Source of the DNA: Streptomyces xinghaiensis S187
Lineage (GTDB): Bacteria > Actinomycetota > Actinomycetes > Streptomycetales > Streptomycetaceae
Direction: 5' to 3'
DNA: 64,000 nt
Assembly (NCBI RefSeq): GCF_000220705.2
Contig: NZ_CP023202.1
Span: 3,410,001 to 3,474,000, forward strand
Below, in pieces: positions 42,746-50,292 of this stretch. The notes under the pieces are model-generated. The model had not been told where the DNA came from, did not search any database, and saw only the letters and a program-made list of their open reading frames with translations. The translations under genes and the position numbers were made by a program. The number at the start of each line of letters is the position of its first letter. The first letter of the stretch is position 1.

Positions 42746-44446
42746 ATGACGGAAACCACCATCCCCGCGGCACCCCCCAAGGCGCCGCCCGACGACCCAC
42801 CGCCCGCCACGATCCCCGCCCCGGTCGGCACGAGCACGACGGCCGCCCGGGGCCCGGTCCACACCCCGGGCGGACTGCCGGCCGTTCCGCTGGCCGTCAT
42901 CACCGGCAACACCACCATCGGTGCGCTCTCCGCGGCGGCCCTGGTCGGCGGCCCGGTAGCGGCTTCGCTGGCGATGGCCGGTGCCGCCGCGGCCACCGGC
43001 ACCGTGGCCGCCCGAGCAGCCAAGGCCAAGAAGCGCCGGAGGGCGGCCGGTTCGCTCTCCGGCCGCTCCAGTGGTCCGGCCGCCGCACGGGGGCGGGTGT
43101 CCCTGGCCAAGACCGGCGCCCGGCCGACAAGCGGCCGGAGCAGCGGCACCGGCCGCACCCGCTCGGGCGCCGGACGCTCGGGCGCCGGTCGGTCGGGCGC
43201 CGGTCGGTCGGCGGCTAGTCGGTCGGCGGCCGGGCGCGTGCCCCGTCCGGGGACGCCCGGCTCCGGTGGAGCCCTGCGGCACCGTGCTGCCGGGCTCGGG
43301 AAGCCGAGCGGTGCCGGGAAAGCTCGCTCCACGCGCCCAGTTCCCCCAGCCGCTGCGAAGTCGCGGGCCGGTGGTCTGGGGTCGTCGCTCCGGCGGGCCC
43401 CCGGGGCGGTCAGGGACCGTGCCGGGGCCGTGAAGGCGCTGCGCAAGGCCCGGCAGGAGTCGGCGCCGACCCGGGCGGCCCGCCGTCGGCAAGATGCTGC
43501 CGACCGGCGCCGCCTGGCCGACGGCCGCCGCGCCGAGAAGGCACGCCAGCGGGCCCGCCGGTCCGCCCGGAAGGGCACGGCCGGCCGGAGCGGCATCCTC
43601 GGCCGCGCCGCGGACCGGGCCCGGCGGATGGCTGACGTGGCCCGGCTCAACAGCCGTCGCCACCGCGACCGCCGGGCGAACGCCCGGCTGGCACAGGTGC
43701 GCCGGGGGCGCCGGGTGGCCGCGTGCCGGTGGCGGATGCGCCGCCTGTTGGTGTGGTCGGCCCTGCGCTACTGGGGCCGCCGCCTGGCCGCGGCCGCGGT
43801 GGCCGCCCCGGTCGGCGTCCTCGGCATCCCGTCGACCTGGCTCGGGCGCAAGCTGGGCTGGTCCTGGCTGATGTATCCGGGCCGCCGCCTGTTCTGGCGC
43901 CTGTCCAACACCGCGCACGCCGCCCGACTGGCCCGGGATGCGGCCATCCGGCAGGCATTCGACGCCGAAGCCGAGCAGGCCGAACAGGACAACGAGCACG
44001 ACGCCCGGCCGGTCGCCGCGACGGTTCCCCGCGCACCGCGCCACCACAACGCCCGCACCGCCACGACAGGAGATGGCATGTCCGACACCACCCCCGGCGG
44101 GCCCGGCTTCCTCTTCCACGAAGCCGCCGCCGAGATGGAAGCCGCCGCCCAGTCCTACGACCCCGACGGCATGATGCACGTCCTGGCGACCTGCGAGGGG
44201 ATGCCCTATGCCGTCCAGTCCTTCGCCAACACCTTCCGCATCCTCGCCGAGCGCTCCGACGACGAATTCCCGCTGGAGAAGGAAGTCGGGGCCGCGCTGA
44301 ACGAGGTCTACGCCCTGCTGATGCAGGCCGTGGACGCCGCCGCCGAGGTCGTCACCGTCTTCCGCAACGTCCACGACCAGGACATCGCGCGGCACGAGGA
44401 CCCGCGCAACAACGCGGAAGACAAGTGGGACACCACCAACAACTGA
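42746..44446 (+). CDS. Large basic membrane protein, Spd/transfer-associated
   Basis: A 566-residue protein. Residues 1-50 Pro-rich; 55-95 hydrophobic (AALVGGPVAASLAMAGAAAATGTVAARA); 100-330 extremely Arg/Ser/Gly/Ala-rich, including tandem GRSGA repeats (about 138-160); a second hydrophobic part near 335-375 (LLVWSALRYWGRRLAAAAVAAPVG); and an acidic C-terminal domain (450-560) that starts MSDTTPGGPGFLFHEAAAEM. The last part has an internal ATG (44078) with its own AGGAG and could be made separately. A polybasic segment next to membrane helices fits DNA or membrane association during transfer. Start ATG with GGAGGAG. Confidence 0.75.
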   Translation: MTETTIPAAPPKAPPDDPPPATIPAPVGTSTTAARGPVHTPGGLPAVPLAVITGNTTIGALSAAALVGGPVAASLAMAGAAAATGTVAARAAKAKKRRRAAGSLSGRSSGPAAARGRVSLAKTGARPTSGRSSGTGRTRSGAGRSGAGRSGAGRSAASRSAAGRVPRPGTPGSGGALRHRAAGLGKPSGAGKARSTRPVPPAAAKSRAGGLGSSLRRAPGAVRDRAGAVKALRKARQESAPTRAARRRQDAADRRRLADGRRAEKARQRARRSARKGTAGRSGILGRAADRARRMADVARLNSRRHRDRRANARLAQVRRGRRVAACRWRMRRLLVWSALRYWGRRLAAAAVAAPVGVLGIPSTWLGRKLGWSWLMYPGRRLFWRLSNTAHAARLARDAAIRQAFDAEAEQAEQDNEHDARPVAATVPRAPRHHNARTATTGDGMSDTTPGGPGFLFHEAAAEMEAAAQSYDPDGMMHVLATCEGMPYAVQSFANTFRILAERSDDEFPLEKEVGAALNEVYALLMQAVDAAAEVVTVFRNVHDQDIARHEDPRNNAEDKWDTTNN

Positions 44447-44459
44447 CCACCGCACCACC

Positions 44460-44516
44460 GAAGGGCGGGCCGCCGAGCAGGGCGGCCCGCCCTTCCTGCT
44501 GCCCCCTGGGGAGGGC
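44460..44516 (+). promoter_or_regulatory. Hairpin before traSA-like gene with alternative Shine-Dalgarno pairing
   Basis: A perfect 15-bp stem (44460-44474 with 44481-44495). The right arm end GCCCTTCC (44489-44496) can instead pair with the ribosome site GGGAGGGC (44509-44516), so stem formation and ribosome-site masking exclude each other. It may also act as an intercistronic terminator. Confidence 0.5.
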
Positions 44517-44518
44517 CC

Positions 44519-46741
44519 GTGTCCGAACACTCGTTGAACCTGTCCAGCACGCGCCGCACAGCGAAGAAACCCACCGTCCTGCCGCCGCTGGACTGGGCCG
44601 CAGGCCACGGCCCAGTCACCGGAGCCCTGTCCGCGGCCACCGGCGCCGGAGCCACCGCCCTGCTCGGTGCCGCCGCCTCCATGCCGTCCGGCTGGCCGCT
44701 GGCCATCGGCGCGGCCGGCGCCCTCGGCCACGGCGTCGGGCACAGCCTCTACCGCCGTCTGACCGGCCGCACCCTGGTCACCCGGGCCGCTTCCTGGCTG
44801 CTGGCCGGTGGCTGGACCACCTGGGCGGTGGCCACCGGCCCACTGAGCTGGACCGCCGCCGGAAGTCTGGCCGCTCTCGGTGTCGGCATCGGCGCCGCCG
44901 CCTCCAACGCCGCAGCCCACGAGGAAGCCGCCGAAGAGGAACGCCTCTCGGCCGAAGCCAAGGCAGCCACCGCCGCGCTCGACAGCAAGCGGCGCGGCCT
45001 GGCCCGGGAGTGGGAAGAGCGGATCAAGCGCGTGTGCGCGGTGGACGTCACCGTGTTCGCCGTGGAGTTCTGGGCCACCGGCTCCGGCTACTCGCTGGCC
45101 GCCGAACTGCCCGGCGGCGGCGCCACCTGGGACCGCATCGCCACCCGCGCCCGCGCCCTGGCCGCCGACGCCCGGCTTCCGCTGGGCTGCACCGTCCACG
45201 TCGAGGAAGGAGACCTTCAGGGCCGCGTCGTCCTCGACGTGGCCACCGAGAACGTCATGGGCTCCACCTACCCCTACCCGGCCGACTACGGCCCGCTGTC
45301 CATCCTCACCGGCATCCCCTGGGGCCTGCTGCCCGTCGCCGACCCGGTGACCGTCTACCTGCGCGAAGCCTGCGCGCTCATCCTCGGCCCGCCCGGATCG
45401 GGGAAGTCCACCTTCCTGGACGCGGTACTGGCAGGCTTCGCCCGCTGCACCGATGTCGTCACCTGGGTCATCGACCTCAAGAAAGGCGCCGTCGGCATCC
45501 CGTGGGTCCGCCCGTGGCTGGAGGCCGAAGGCCACCGGGACCCCAAGCCCGGCACCGCCCGGCCCCCGGCCGGCACCCGGCCCGGCATCGACTGGCTGGC
45601 CTCCACCCCGGCCGAAGCCCTGCTGATGCTCACCGCCGCACTCGCCATCAACGACGCCCGGCAGCTGCACTACCAAGACCTGATGGACCAGCAGGACACC
45701 ACCCTGCTCCCGGTCTCCGCCCGCATCCCCCAAATCGAGATCGTGGTGGACGAGGGTGCCGAACTCCTCTCCGGCTACACCCGCGGAAACCGCACCCTGA
45801 AGGAAGTGCAGAAGCTGGTCCGCACCGTCATGCGCACCACCCGGGCCATGGGCATCCGGCTGGTGCTGACCGCCGTTGACGGGAACGTCTCCGCCATCGG
45901 CGACACCGCCACCCGCAAGTTCTCCCCCGTCGGCGTGGCCCTGACTTCCGGGGAGTCCAGCGGCAACAACCTCGGCAAGCTCTTCCCGCACGCCAAGGTG
46001 GACACCTCCCAGCTCAACCAGCAGGGCGCCGGAGTCATCGGCGCGGCCACCGCCGACGGCTTCGCCCCGACCGCGTTCAAGGGCTGGAAGACCTCCCCCA
46101 GCATGGTCCGGGACGTGGTGCTCGCCACCAACGACCGCCGCCCCGTGCTCGATGAGATCTCCGCACAAGCGGCCGGAGCGGCGTACGCCCGGCGCTGGGA
46201 CGCCAACCGCACCGCCTGGCTCCGGCAGGGCCCGGCCGACGAGGACACTCCGGCGGAAGACACGACGACGGAGCCCGGGACCGAGCGGCCCACGCTCGGG
46301 CTCTCCTACGAGCAGCAGGAGCCCGCCGCCCCGGCTGCGGAGCCCGCCCGGCGCACGGAGGCGGACATGCTCGCCGAGCGGCTGATGCGCGAGATCGACG
46401 AGCAGTTCGGCACCACCGCCGAACCCGACCGCACCACCGAGCCGAAGCCGCCGCGGCCGCGGGCCGACAGTCTCAACCTGTCCTGTCTGCGCGACGAGTC
46501 GCCGGCCGACGAGGACGACCACCCCGGCGGGCCGGGGGACGGGCCGGACTGGCTACCGCAGGCCCTCGACGCCATCGCGTCCGCCGGGCCTGCGGGCATG
46601 AAGCCCTCCGCCGTCGCCGACCTCGTACAGCGCGACCGCAAGACCGTCCGGGCCGCCCTGCGGGCCGCCGCCGACCGCGGCCAGCTCATCTACCGCAACA
46701 ACGGCCCGCACTCGGTCTACGTCCACCCCGACCACACCTGA
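44519..46741 (+). CDS. FtsK/SpoIIIE-type conjugative DNA translocase (TraB/TraSA-like)
   Basis: A 740-residue hexameric DNA pump that moves double-stranded DNA between hyphae. N-terminal membrane helices lie at about 30-130 (VTGALSAATGAGATALLGAA). The FtsK ATPase domain has Walker A GPPGSGKST (290-298, Lys296) and Walker B-like IEIVVDEGAEL. A disordered Glu/Pro linker is about 555-665. The C-terminal winged helix is 675-735 (GMKPSAVADLVQRDRKTVRAALRAAADRGQLIY), which in Streptomyces TraB proteins reads 8-bp recognition repeats. Such repeats follow immediately after the stop. GTG start. Confidence 0.92.
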   Translation: MSEHSLNLSSTRRTAKKPTVLPPLDWAAGHGPVTGALSAATGAGATALLGAAASMPSGWPLAIGAAGALGHGVGHSLYRRLTGRTLVTRAASWLLAGGWTTWAVATGPLSWTAAGSLAALGVGIGAAASNAAAHEEAAEEERLSAEAKAATAALDSKRRGLAREWEERIKRVCAVDVTVFAVEFWATGSGYSLAAELPGGGATWDRIATRARALAADARLPLGCTVHVEEGDLQGRVVLDVATENVMGSTYPYPADYGPLSILTGIPWGLLPVADPVTVYLREACALILGPPGSGKSTFLDAVLAGFARCTDVVTWVIDLKKGAVGIPWVRPWLEAEGHRDPKPGTARPPAGTRPGIDWLASTPAEALLMLTAALAINDARQLHYQDLMDQQDTTLLPVSARIPQIEIVVDEGAELLSGYTRGNRTLKEVQKLVRTVMRTTRAMGIRLVLTAVDGNVSAIGDTATRKFSPVGVALTSGESSGNNLGKLFPHAKVDTSQLNQQGAGVIGAATADGFAPTAFKGWKTSPSMVRDVVLATNDRRPVLDEISAQAAGAAYARRWDANRTAWLRQGPADEDTPAEDTTTEPGTERPTLGLSYEQQEPAAPAAEPARRTEADMLAERLMREIDEQFGTTAEPDRTTEPKPPRPRADSLNLSCLRDESPADEDDHPGGPGDGPDWLPQALDAIASAGPAGMKPSAVADLVQRDRKTVRAALRAAADRGQLIYRNNGPHSVYVHPDHT

Positions 46742-46765
46742 ACCGAACACAGTGCGTCACCACTT

Positions 46766-46888
46766 AGTGGGTAGTGGGATCCGCCCCACTACCCACTGAC
46801 CACACCCCAGTAGCCCGAAAACCCGGTCCCTACTGAGGTTTCTGGTGGGTTCCCCACTACCCGGTACCCACTACCCACTACCCGGTAC
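46766..46888. repeat. CACTACCC repeat cluster, candidate clt/TraB recognition locus
   Basis: CACTACCC occurs at 46787-46794, 46855-46862, 46869-46876 and 46876-46883, and inverted at 46769-46776. CCACTACCCGGTAC is present twice (46854-46867, 46875-46888). A 13-bp perfect inverted repeat (46766-46778 with 46785-46797) also contains the motif. The cluster lies directly after the translocase gene. Confidence 0.75.
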
Positions 46889-46964
46889 GGGCACAGACCG
46901 TGACCGGCCCGCGGGCCGCCGTCGGCACCCGCTCACACCCGCAGGACCCAACGAAGGAGGCATC

Positions 46965-47264
46965 ATGCGCCGCCGCGAACCGCCCGGCATCACCGGGCAC
47001 TACACCACCCACATACCGGCCGACCTCTACCAGCAGACCGGCGGCCGACCCGTCGTCATCGTCCAAACCACCCCGGCCCGGCGACCCGCGGGCACCTACC
47101 TGGTCCCGCTCGGGATCGGCCTGGCCGCCGCCATCGGCGTCATGGGCTGCATCGCCGCCGCCCTGGCGCTCTTCGAGTTCGCCGTCCAGACCGCCGCACT
47201 CATCGGCGGCGGACCCATCGGGCTGGGCCTCGCGCTCAAGCTCTTCCGGCCCAAGACCCAATGA
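46965..47264 (+). CDS. Small membrane protein (SpdB-like)
   Basis: A 99-residue protein with a polar N-terminus (TGHYTTHIPADLYQQTGGRPVVIV) and two hydrophobic helices (about 45-65 and 70-90, YLVPLGIGLAAAIGVMGCIA and TAALIGGGPIGLGLALKLF). Its layout and place between tra and rep fit small AICE spread proteins. AAGGAGG ribosome site. No named family is certain. Confidence 0.7.
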   Translation: MRRREPPGITGHYTTHIPADLYQQTGGRPVVIVQTTPARRPAGTYLVPLGIGLAAAIGVMGCIAAALALFEFAVQTAALIGGGPIGLGLALKLFRPKTQ

Positions 47265-47270
47265 CGCCCC

Positions 47271-47347
47271 GGGGCGGTGGCACTCCCGGCCAAGGACAGC
47301 CCACCGCCCCGGGTCTCCCTGCCCGCCTCTCGACAGAACAGGAGACC
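47271..47347 (+). promoter_or_regulatory. Duplicated leader hairpin, copy 2, with Shine-Dalgarno complement
   Basis: Stem GGGGCGGTGG (47271-47280) / CCACCGCCCC (47301-47310), with the loop identical to copy 1 at 40295-40314. GGTCTCC (47312-47318) is the exact complement of GGAGACC (47341-47347), which contains the ribosome site of the prim-pol gene. Confidence 0.68.
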
Positions 47348-47353
47348 TCAAGC

Positions 47354-48265
47354 ATGACCCATAACCGCTCCGGACCGCTGCTCTCCGCGGCCCTGGACGC
47401 CGCCGCCCGCGGCTGGCCCGTTTTCCCTCTCCGCCCTGGTGGCAAGCGGCCCGCCCTGCACGGGGAGAGCCGCTGCCCCCGTACCGGCCAGTGCGCGGCC
47501 GGGCACCGCAAGTGGGAGCAGCGGGCCACCACCGACCCCGGCCGCATCCGCGCCGCATGGTCCGCGGGCCCGTTCAACGTCGGCATCGCCACCGGCCCGG
47601 CCGAGCTGGTCGTCATCGACCTCGACGTGCCGAAGGACGGGAAGGACAGGAAGGGCGCGCCTTGCGGCGCGACGACCTTTACGGCGCTCTGCGAGCGCGC
47701 CGGGCAGGCCGTCCCCGCCACCCGCACGGTGCGGACCGCGAGCGGTGGCACGCACCTGTACTTCACCGCGCCGCCCGGCGCCCGGCTCGGCAACAGCGCG
47801 GGCAGGCTGGGGAAGCTCATCGATACCCGGGCATGGGGCGGCTATGTCGTCGCCGCGGGCAGCACCACACCGGCAGGGGTCTACGAGGTCACCGACGACT
47901 CCCGGGCCTGCCCGCTGCCGGGCTGGCTCCGTGACCTGCTCAGCCCGCAACCCCAGCCTCCGAGCCCGGCCCGCCTGTCCTCGGCGGCCGTGGGGAACGT
48001 GCCTGCCTACGCGGCGGCGGCCCTGCGCAACGAGGCCGCCGCCGTCGCGGGTGCCCCGGAGGGGTCCCGGAACTGGACGCTGACCCGGGCGGCCCGCGCT
48101 CTGGGGCGGTTCGTCGCCGCGGGGGACCTTCCCCGGTCGGTGGTGGAGGAGGCTCTTAAGCAGGCGGGGGAGGCGGCCGGCCTGCGCGAGCGCGAGTGCG
48201 CCCCGGTCATCGTGAGCGCTTTGAACTGGTCCATCGCGCACAACCCGCAGGGCAGGGCGGCATGA
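47354..48265 (+). CDS. Bifunctional DNA primase/polymerase (prim-pol)
   Basis: A 303-residue replication protein. The archaeal/eukaryotic-type prim-pol domain spans residues 10-200: GWPVFPLRPGGKRPALHG, a Cys cluster (CPRTGQCAAGHRKWEQRATT), catalytic Asp89 and Asp91 in VVIDLDVPK, and His134 in SGGTHLYF. The C-terminal 80 residues are helical. It synthesises primers for AICE replication with the DUF3631 protein downstream. Stop and next start overlap (ATGA). Confidence 0.92.
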   Translation: MTHNRSGPLLSAALDAAARGWPVFPLRPGGKRPALHGESRCPRTGQCAAGHRKWEQRATTDPGRIRAAWSAGPFNVGIATGPAELVVIDLDVPKDGKDRKGAPCGATTFTALCERAGQAVPATRTVRTASGGTHLYFTAPPGARLGNSAGRLGKLIDTRAWGGYVVAAGSTTPAGVYEVTDDSRACPLPGWLRDLLSPQPQPPSPARLSSAAVGNVPAYAAAALRNEAAAVAGAPEGSRNWTLTRAARALGRFVAAGDLPRSVVEEALKQAGEAAGLRERECAPVIVSALNWSIAHNPQGRAA

Positions 48266-48618
48266 CCGGGCCCGCCGCTCCCCCGCTTAAGAGCTACACC
48301 GCCGCCCCCAACCGACCGGCCGCCGCCGAGCAGCCGGTCCCCGCGGTGGCCGACCGCGCTGCAAAGGGCGCCGCCCGGCAGGGCGCCCGATCAGCTCTTC
48401 GCCCTGACCCGCGCCCGAGCGACGGACGGCGCCCCATCGCCTGGCTCCACATCACCGCTCCCGGCCGCGGCACCGTCCCGACCGCCACGTCGGTGTGCGC
48501 GTGCGGCCGCAACCGCAGCGCGGTCGGGCGTCGGCACGTCCTGGCGCTCATCGACGCCCACACCGCCCACCGAACCACCTGCCCGCTCCGCAAGAACGAA
48601 GGGAGGAACGCCGCATGA
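48262..48618 (+). CDS. Small zinc-binding replication-module protein
   Basis: A 118-residue basic protein. Its C-terminal half has ITAPGRGTV followed by a CxC-x(n)-H-x2-H-type cluster (SVCACGRNRSAVGR, then HTAHRTTCPL) that should bind zinc. Coupled on both sides by 4-base ATGA overlaps to the prim-pol and DUF3631 genes, so it probably acts in replication. No named family is recognised. Confidence 0.75.
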   Translation: MTGPAAPPLKSYTAAPNRPAAAEQPVPAVADRAAKGAARQGARSALRPDPRPSDGRRPIAWLHITAPGRGTVPTATSVCACGRNRSAVGRRHVLALIDAHTAHRTTCPLRKNEGRNAA

Positions 48619-49868
48619 CCACCACCGGACACCGGCCCACCGCGCCCGAGCAGGGCGCGGCCCTGCTGGACGAAGTGGAAGCGTTCCACCGCCGCTTCAA
48701 CGTCTTCCCCACCGAAGCCGCCTACGTCGCCGTGACGCTCTGGGACGCTCACGCGCACCTGCTTGACTGCTTCGACTCCACCCCGCGGCTGGCCTTCCTC
48801 TCTCCCGAACCCGGGTCCGGGAAGTCCCGCGCGCTGGAGATCGTGGAGACGCTGACCCCGCGCGCGGAAGCCACGGTCAACGCCTCGTCCAACGCCCTGT
48901 TCCGGCTGGTCGAGTCGGCCGAAGGGCGGCCGACTCTCCTGTTTGACGAGATCGACACCATCTTCGGACCCAAGGCGGGGGACAACGAGCCCGTGCGCGG
49001 CTTCCTCAACTCCGGGTACCGCCGGATCGGGACCATGCTGCGGTGCGTCGGAGACGGGGCCAACCAGAGCGTGCAGCGCTTCTCCTCGTTCTGCGCCGTC
49101 GCGATGGCCGGGCTCGGCTCCCTGCCCGACACGATCCTGACCCGCTCCGTCATCATCCGGATGCGCAAGCGGGCCCCGAACGAGCACGTGGAGTCCTACC
49201 GGCTCCGGCTCAACGAGCCGGAGGGCCACGCCCTGCGGGACCGGCTCGCCGACTGGGCCGACACCGTGCGCGAGCAGATCACCGACGCCTGGCCGGAACT
49301 CCCGGAAGGGGTCACCGACCGGCCGGCCGATGTGTGGGAACCGCTGCTTGCCGTCGCCGAAGCCGCGGGCGGCCACTGGCCCCAGCGGGCCCGCGCCGCC
49401 TGCCTGGAACTGGTCAACGCCGCCCACGACAACGACGAAGCCTCCCTGGGCGTGCGGCTGCTGACCGACCTGCGCGACAAGGTGTTCTGCGGGGCCGACC
49501 GGATGCCGACCGCGGTCATCCTGGAGATGCTGCTCGCCCTGGACGAAAGCCCATGGGCCGACGTGGACGACAAGCCGCTCAACGCGCGGACTCTCTCCAA
49601 GCTGCTCGGGCAGTACGTCACCCCCGCCAACAAGCCCATCAAGCCGCGCGGCATCCGCACCCCCTCGGGCACCCCGAAGGGCTACTACGCGGAAGACCTC
49701 ACGGACGCCTGGACGCGGTACTGCTCCCCGTCCCCTCCAGAGTCCGCAACATCCGCCACAGCCGCCACACCGCAGGTCAACAGGGGTGCATCTGTGGCGG
49801 ATGACCCCAACGGCATCCGCCACAGCCCCACAGAAGCCGCAACGCGGCTCTTCCCCGTCGCGGGCTGA
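48615..49868 (+). CDS. DUF3631 helicase-like ATPase (AICE Rep)
   Basis: A 417-residue P-loop ATPase: Walker A SPEPGSGKSRALEI at about residue 56, Walker B TLLFDEIDTIFG, and the DUF3631 domain through about residue 380 (TRSVIIRMRKRAPNE, RALPRARAACLEL-type blocks). The last 40 residues are low complexity because the coding sequence there overlaps an iteron array. In prim-pol AICEs this protein pairs with the primase as replicative helicase or initiator. ATGA overlap upstream. Confidence 0.86.
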   Translation: MTTTGHRPTAPEQGAALLDEVEAFHRRFNVFPTEAAYVAVTLWDAHAHLLDCFDSTPRLAFLSPEPGSGKSRALEIVETLTPRAEATVNASSNALFRLVESAEGRPTLLFDEIDTIFGPKAGDNEPVRGFLNSGYRRIGTMLRCVGDGANQSVQRFSSFCAVAMAGLGSLPDTILTRSVIIRMRKRAPNEHVESYRLRLNEPEGHALRDRLADWADTVREQITDAWPELPEGVTDRPADVWEPLLAVAEAAGGHWPQRARAACLELVNAAHDNDEASLGVRLLTDLRDKVFCGADRMPTAVILEMLLALDESPWADVDDKPLNARTLSKLLGQYVTPANKPIKPRGIRTPSGTPKGYYAEDLTDAWTRYCSPSPPESATSATAATPQVNRGASVADDPNGIRHSPTEAATRLFPVAG

Positions 49869-49990
49869 ACCGCCCACCCGACCGGTGCCGCCACACCCCG
49901 CGTGTGGCGGCACCGATCCGCCACAGAATCCCTATCCGCCACACATCCGAGCCGCTGACCAGCCATGTTGCGGCGTGGCGGATGTTGCGG
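49744..49990. repeat. Iteron cluster, candidate AICE replication origin
   Basis: ATCCGCCACA occurs at 49751-49760, 49815-49824, 49916-49925 and 49934-49943, and inverted at 49793-49802 and (9/10) 49974-49983. The outer pair extends to a 17-bp inverted repeat (49744-49760 with 49974-49990, 16 of 17). A perfect 13-bp hairpin (49884-49896 with 49902-49914) lies in the middle. It overlaps the 3' end of the Rep gene. Confidence 0.78.
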
Positions 49991-50041
49991 ATTCCCCAGA
50001 AGGAACGCCACTCCGGCAACCACGCCCAGGAGGCACTCCCC

Positions 50042-50230
50042 ATGGCCCGCTCGACGATGCTCAAACTCCCGGAAGTCCTCGCTGAGATCGGCATGAGCCG
50101 CGCCGCCTTCTACCGCCTGCGCGCCCGCGGTAAGGCCCCGCGCCTCATCAAGCTGCCCAACGGCCAGCTCCGCGTCCGCCGTACCGACCTGGACGCCTGG
50201 CTCCAGTCCTGCGAGCAGTCCGCCGCCTGA
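50042..50230 (+). CDS. xis: Excisionase (Xis), MerR-like HTH
   Basis: A 62-residue DNA-binding protein of the helix-turn-helix excisionase type: MLKLPEVLAEIGMSRAAFYRLR as HTH and a wing of LPNGQLRVRRTDLDAWL. Directly upstream of int, the usual AICE order. It bends attL/attR DNA for excision. It follows the iteron region by 50 bases. Confidence 0.9.
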   Translation: MARSTMLKLPEVLAEIGMSRAAFYRLRARGKAPRLIKLPNGQLRVRRTDLDAWLQSCEQSAA

Positions 50231-50248
50231 ATCACCCCGCACCACCCG

Positions 50249-50277
50249 ACAAGGGGCCCGCCCACCGGCGGGCCCCT
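50249..50277 (+). terminator. Terminator between xis and int
   Basis: A perfect 12-bp stem (50249-50260 with 50265-50276) and TTT, ending 16 bases before the int start. It would limit read-through from xis into int. Confidence 0.75.
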
Positions 50278-50292
50278 TTCCATGGGAGACCC

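Noticed and set aside
42650..46522. 1290-codon minus-strand frame across the AICE transfer region
   Set aside because: Antisense to two well-supported genes with ribosome sites and recognisable domains.
46766..46888. CRISPR-like interpretation of the CACTACCC repeats
   Set aside because: Repeats are 8-14 bp, irregularly spaced and partly inverted, with no spacers of constant length and no cas genes.
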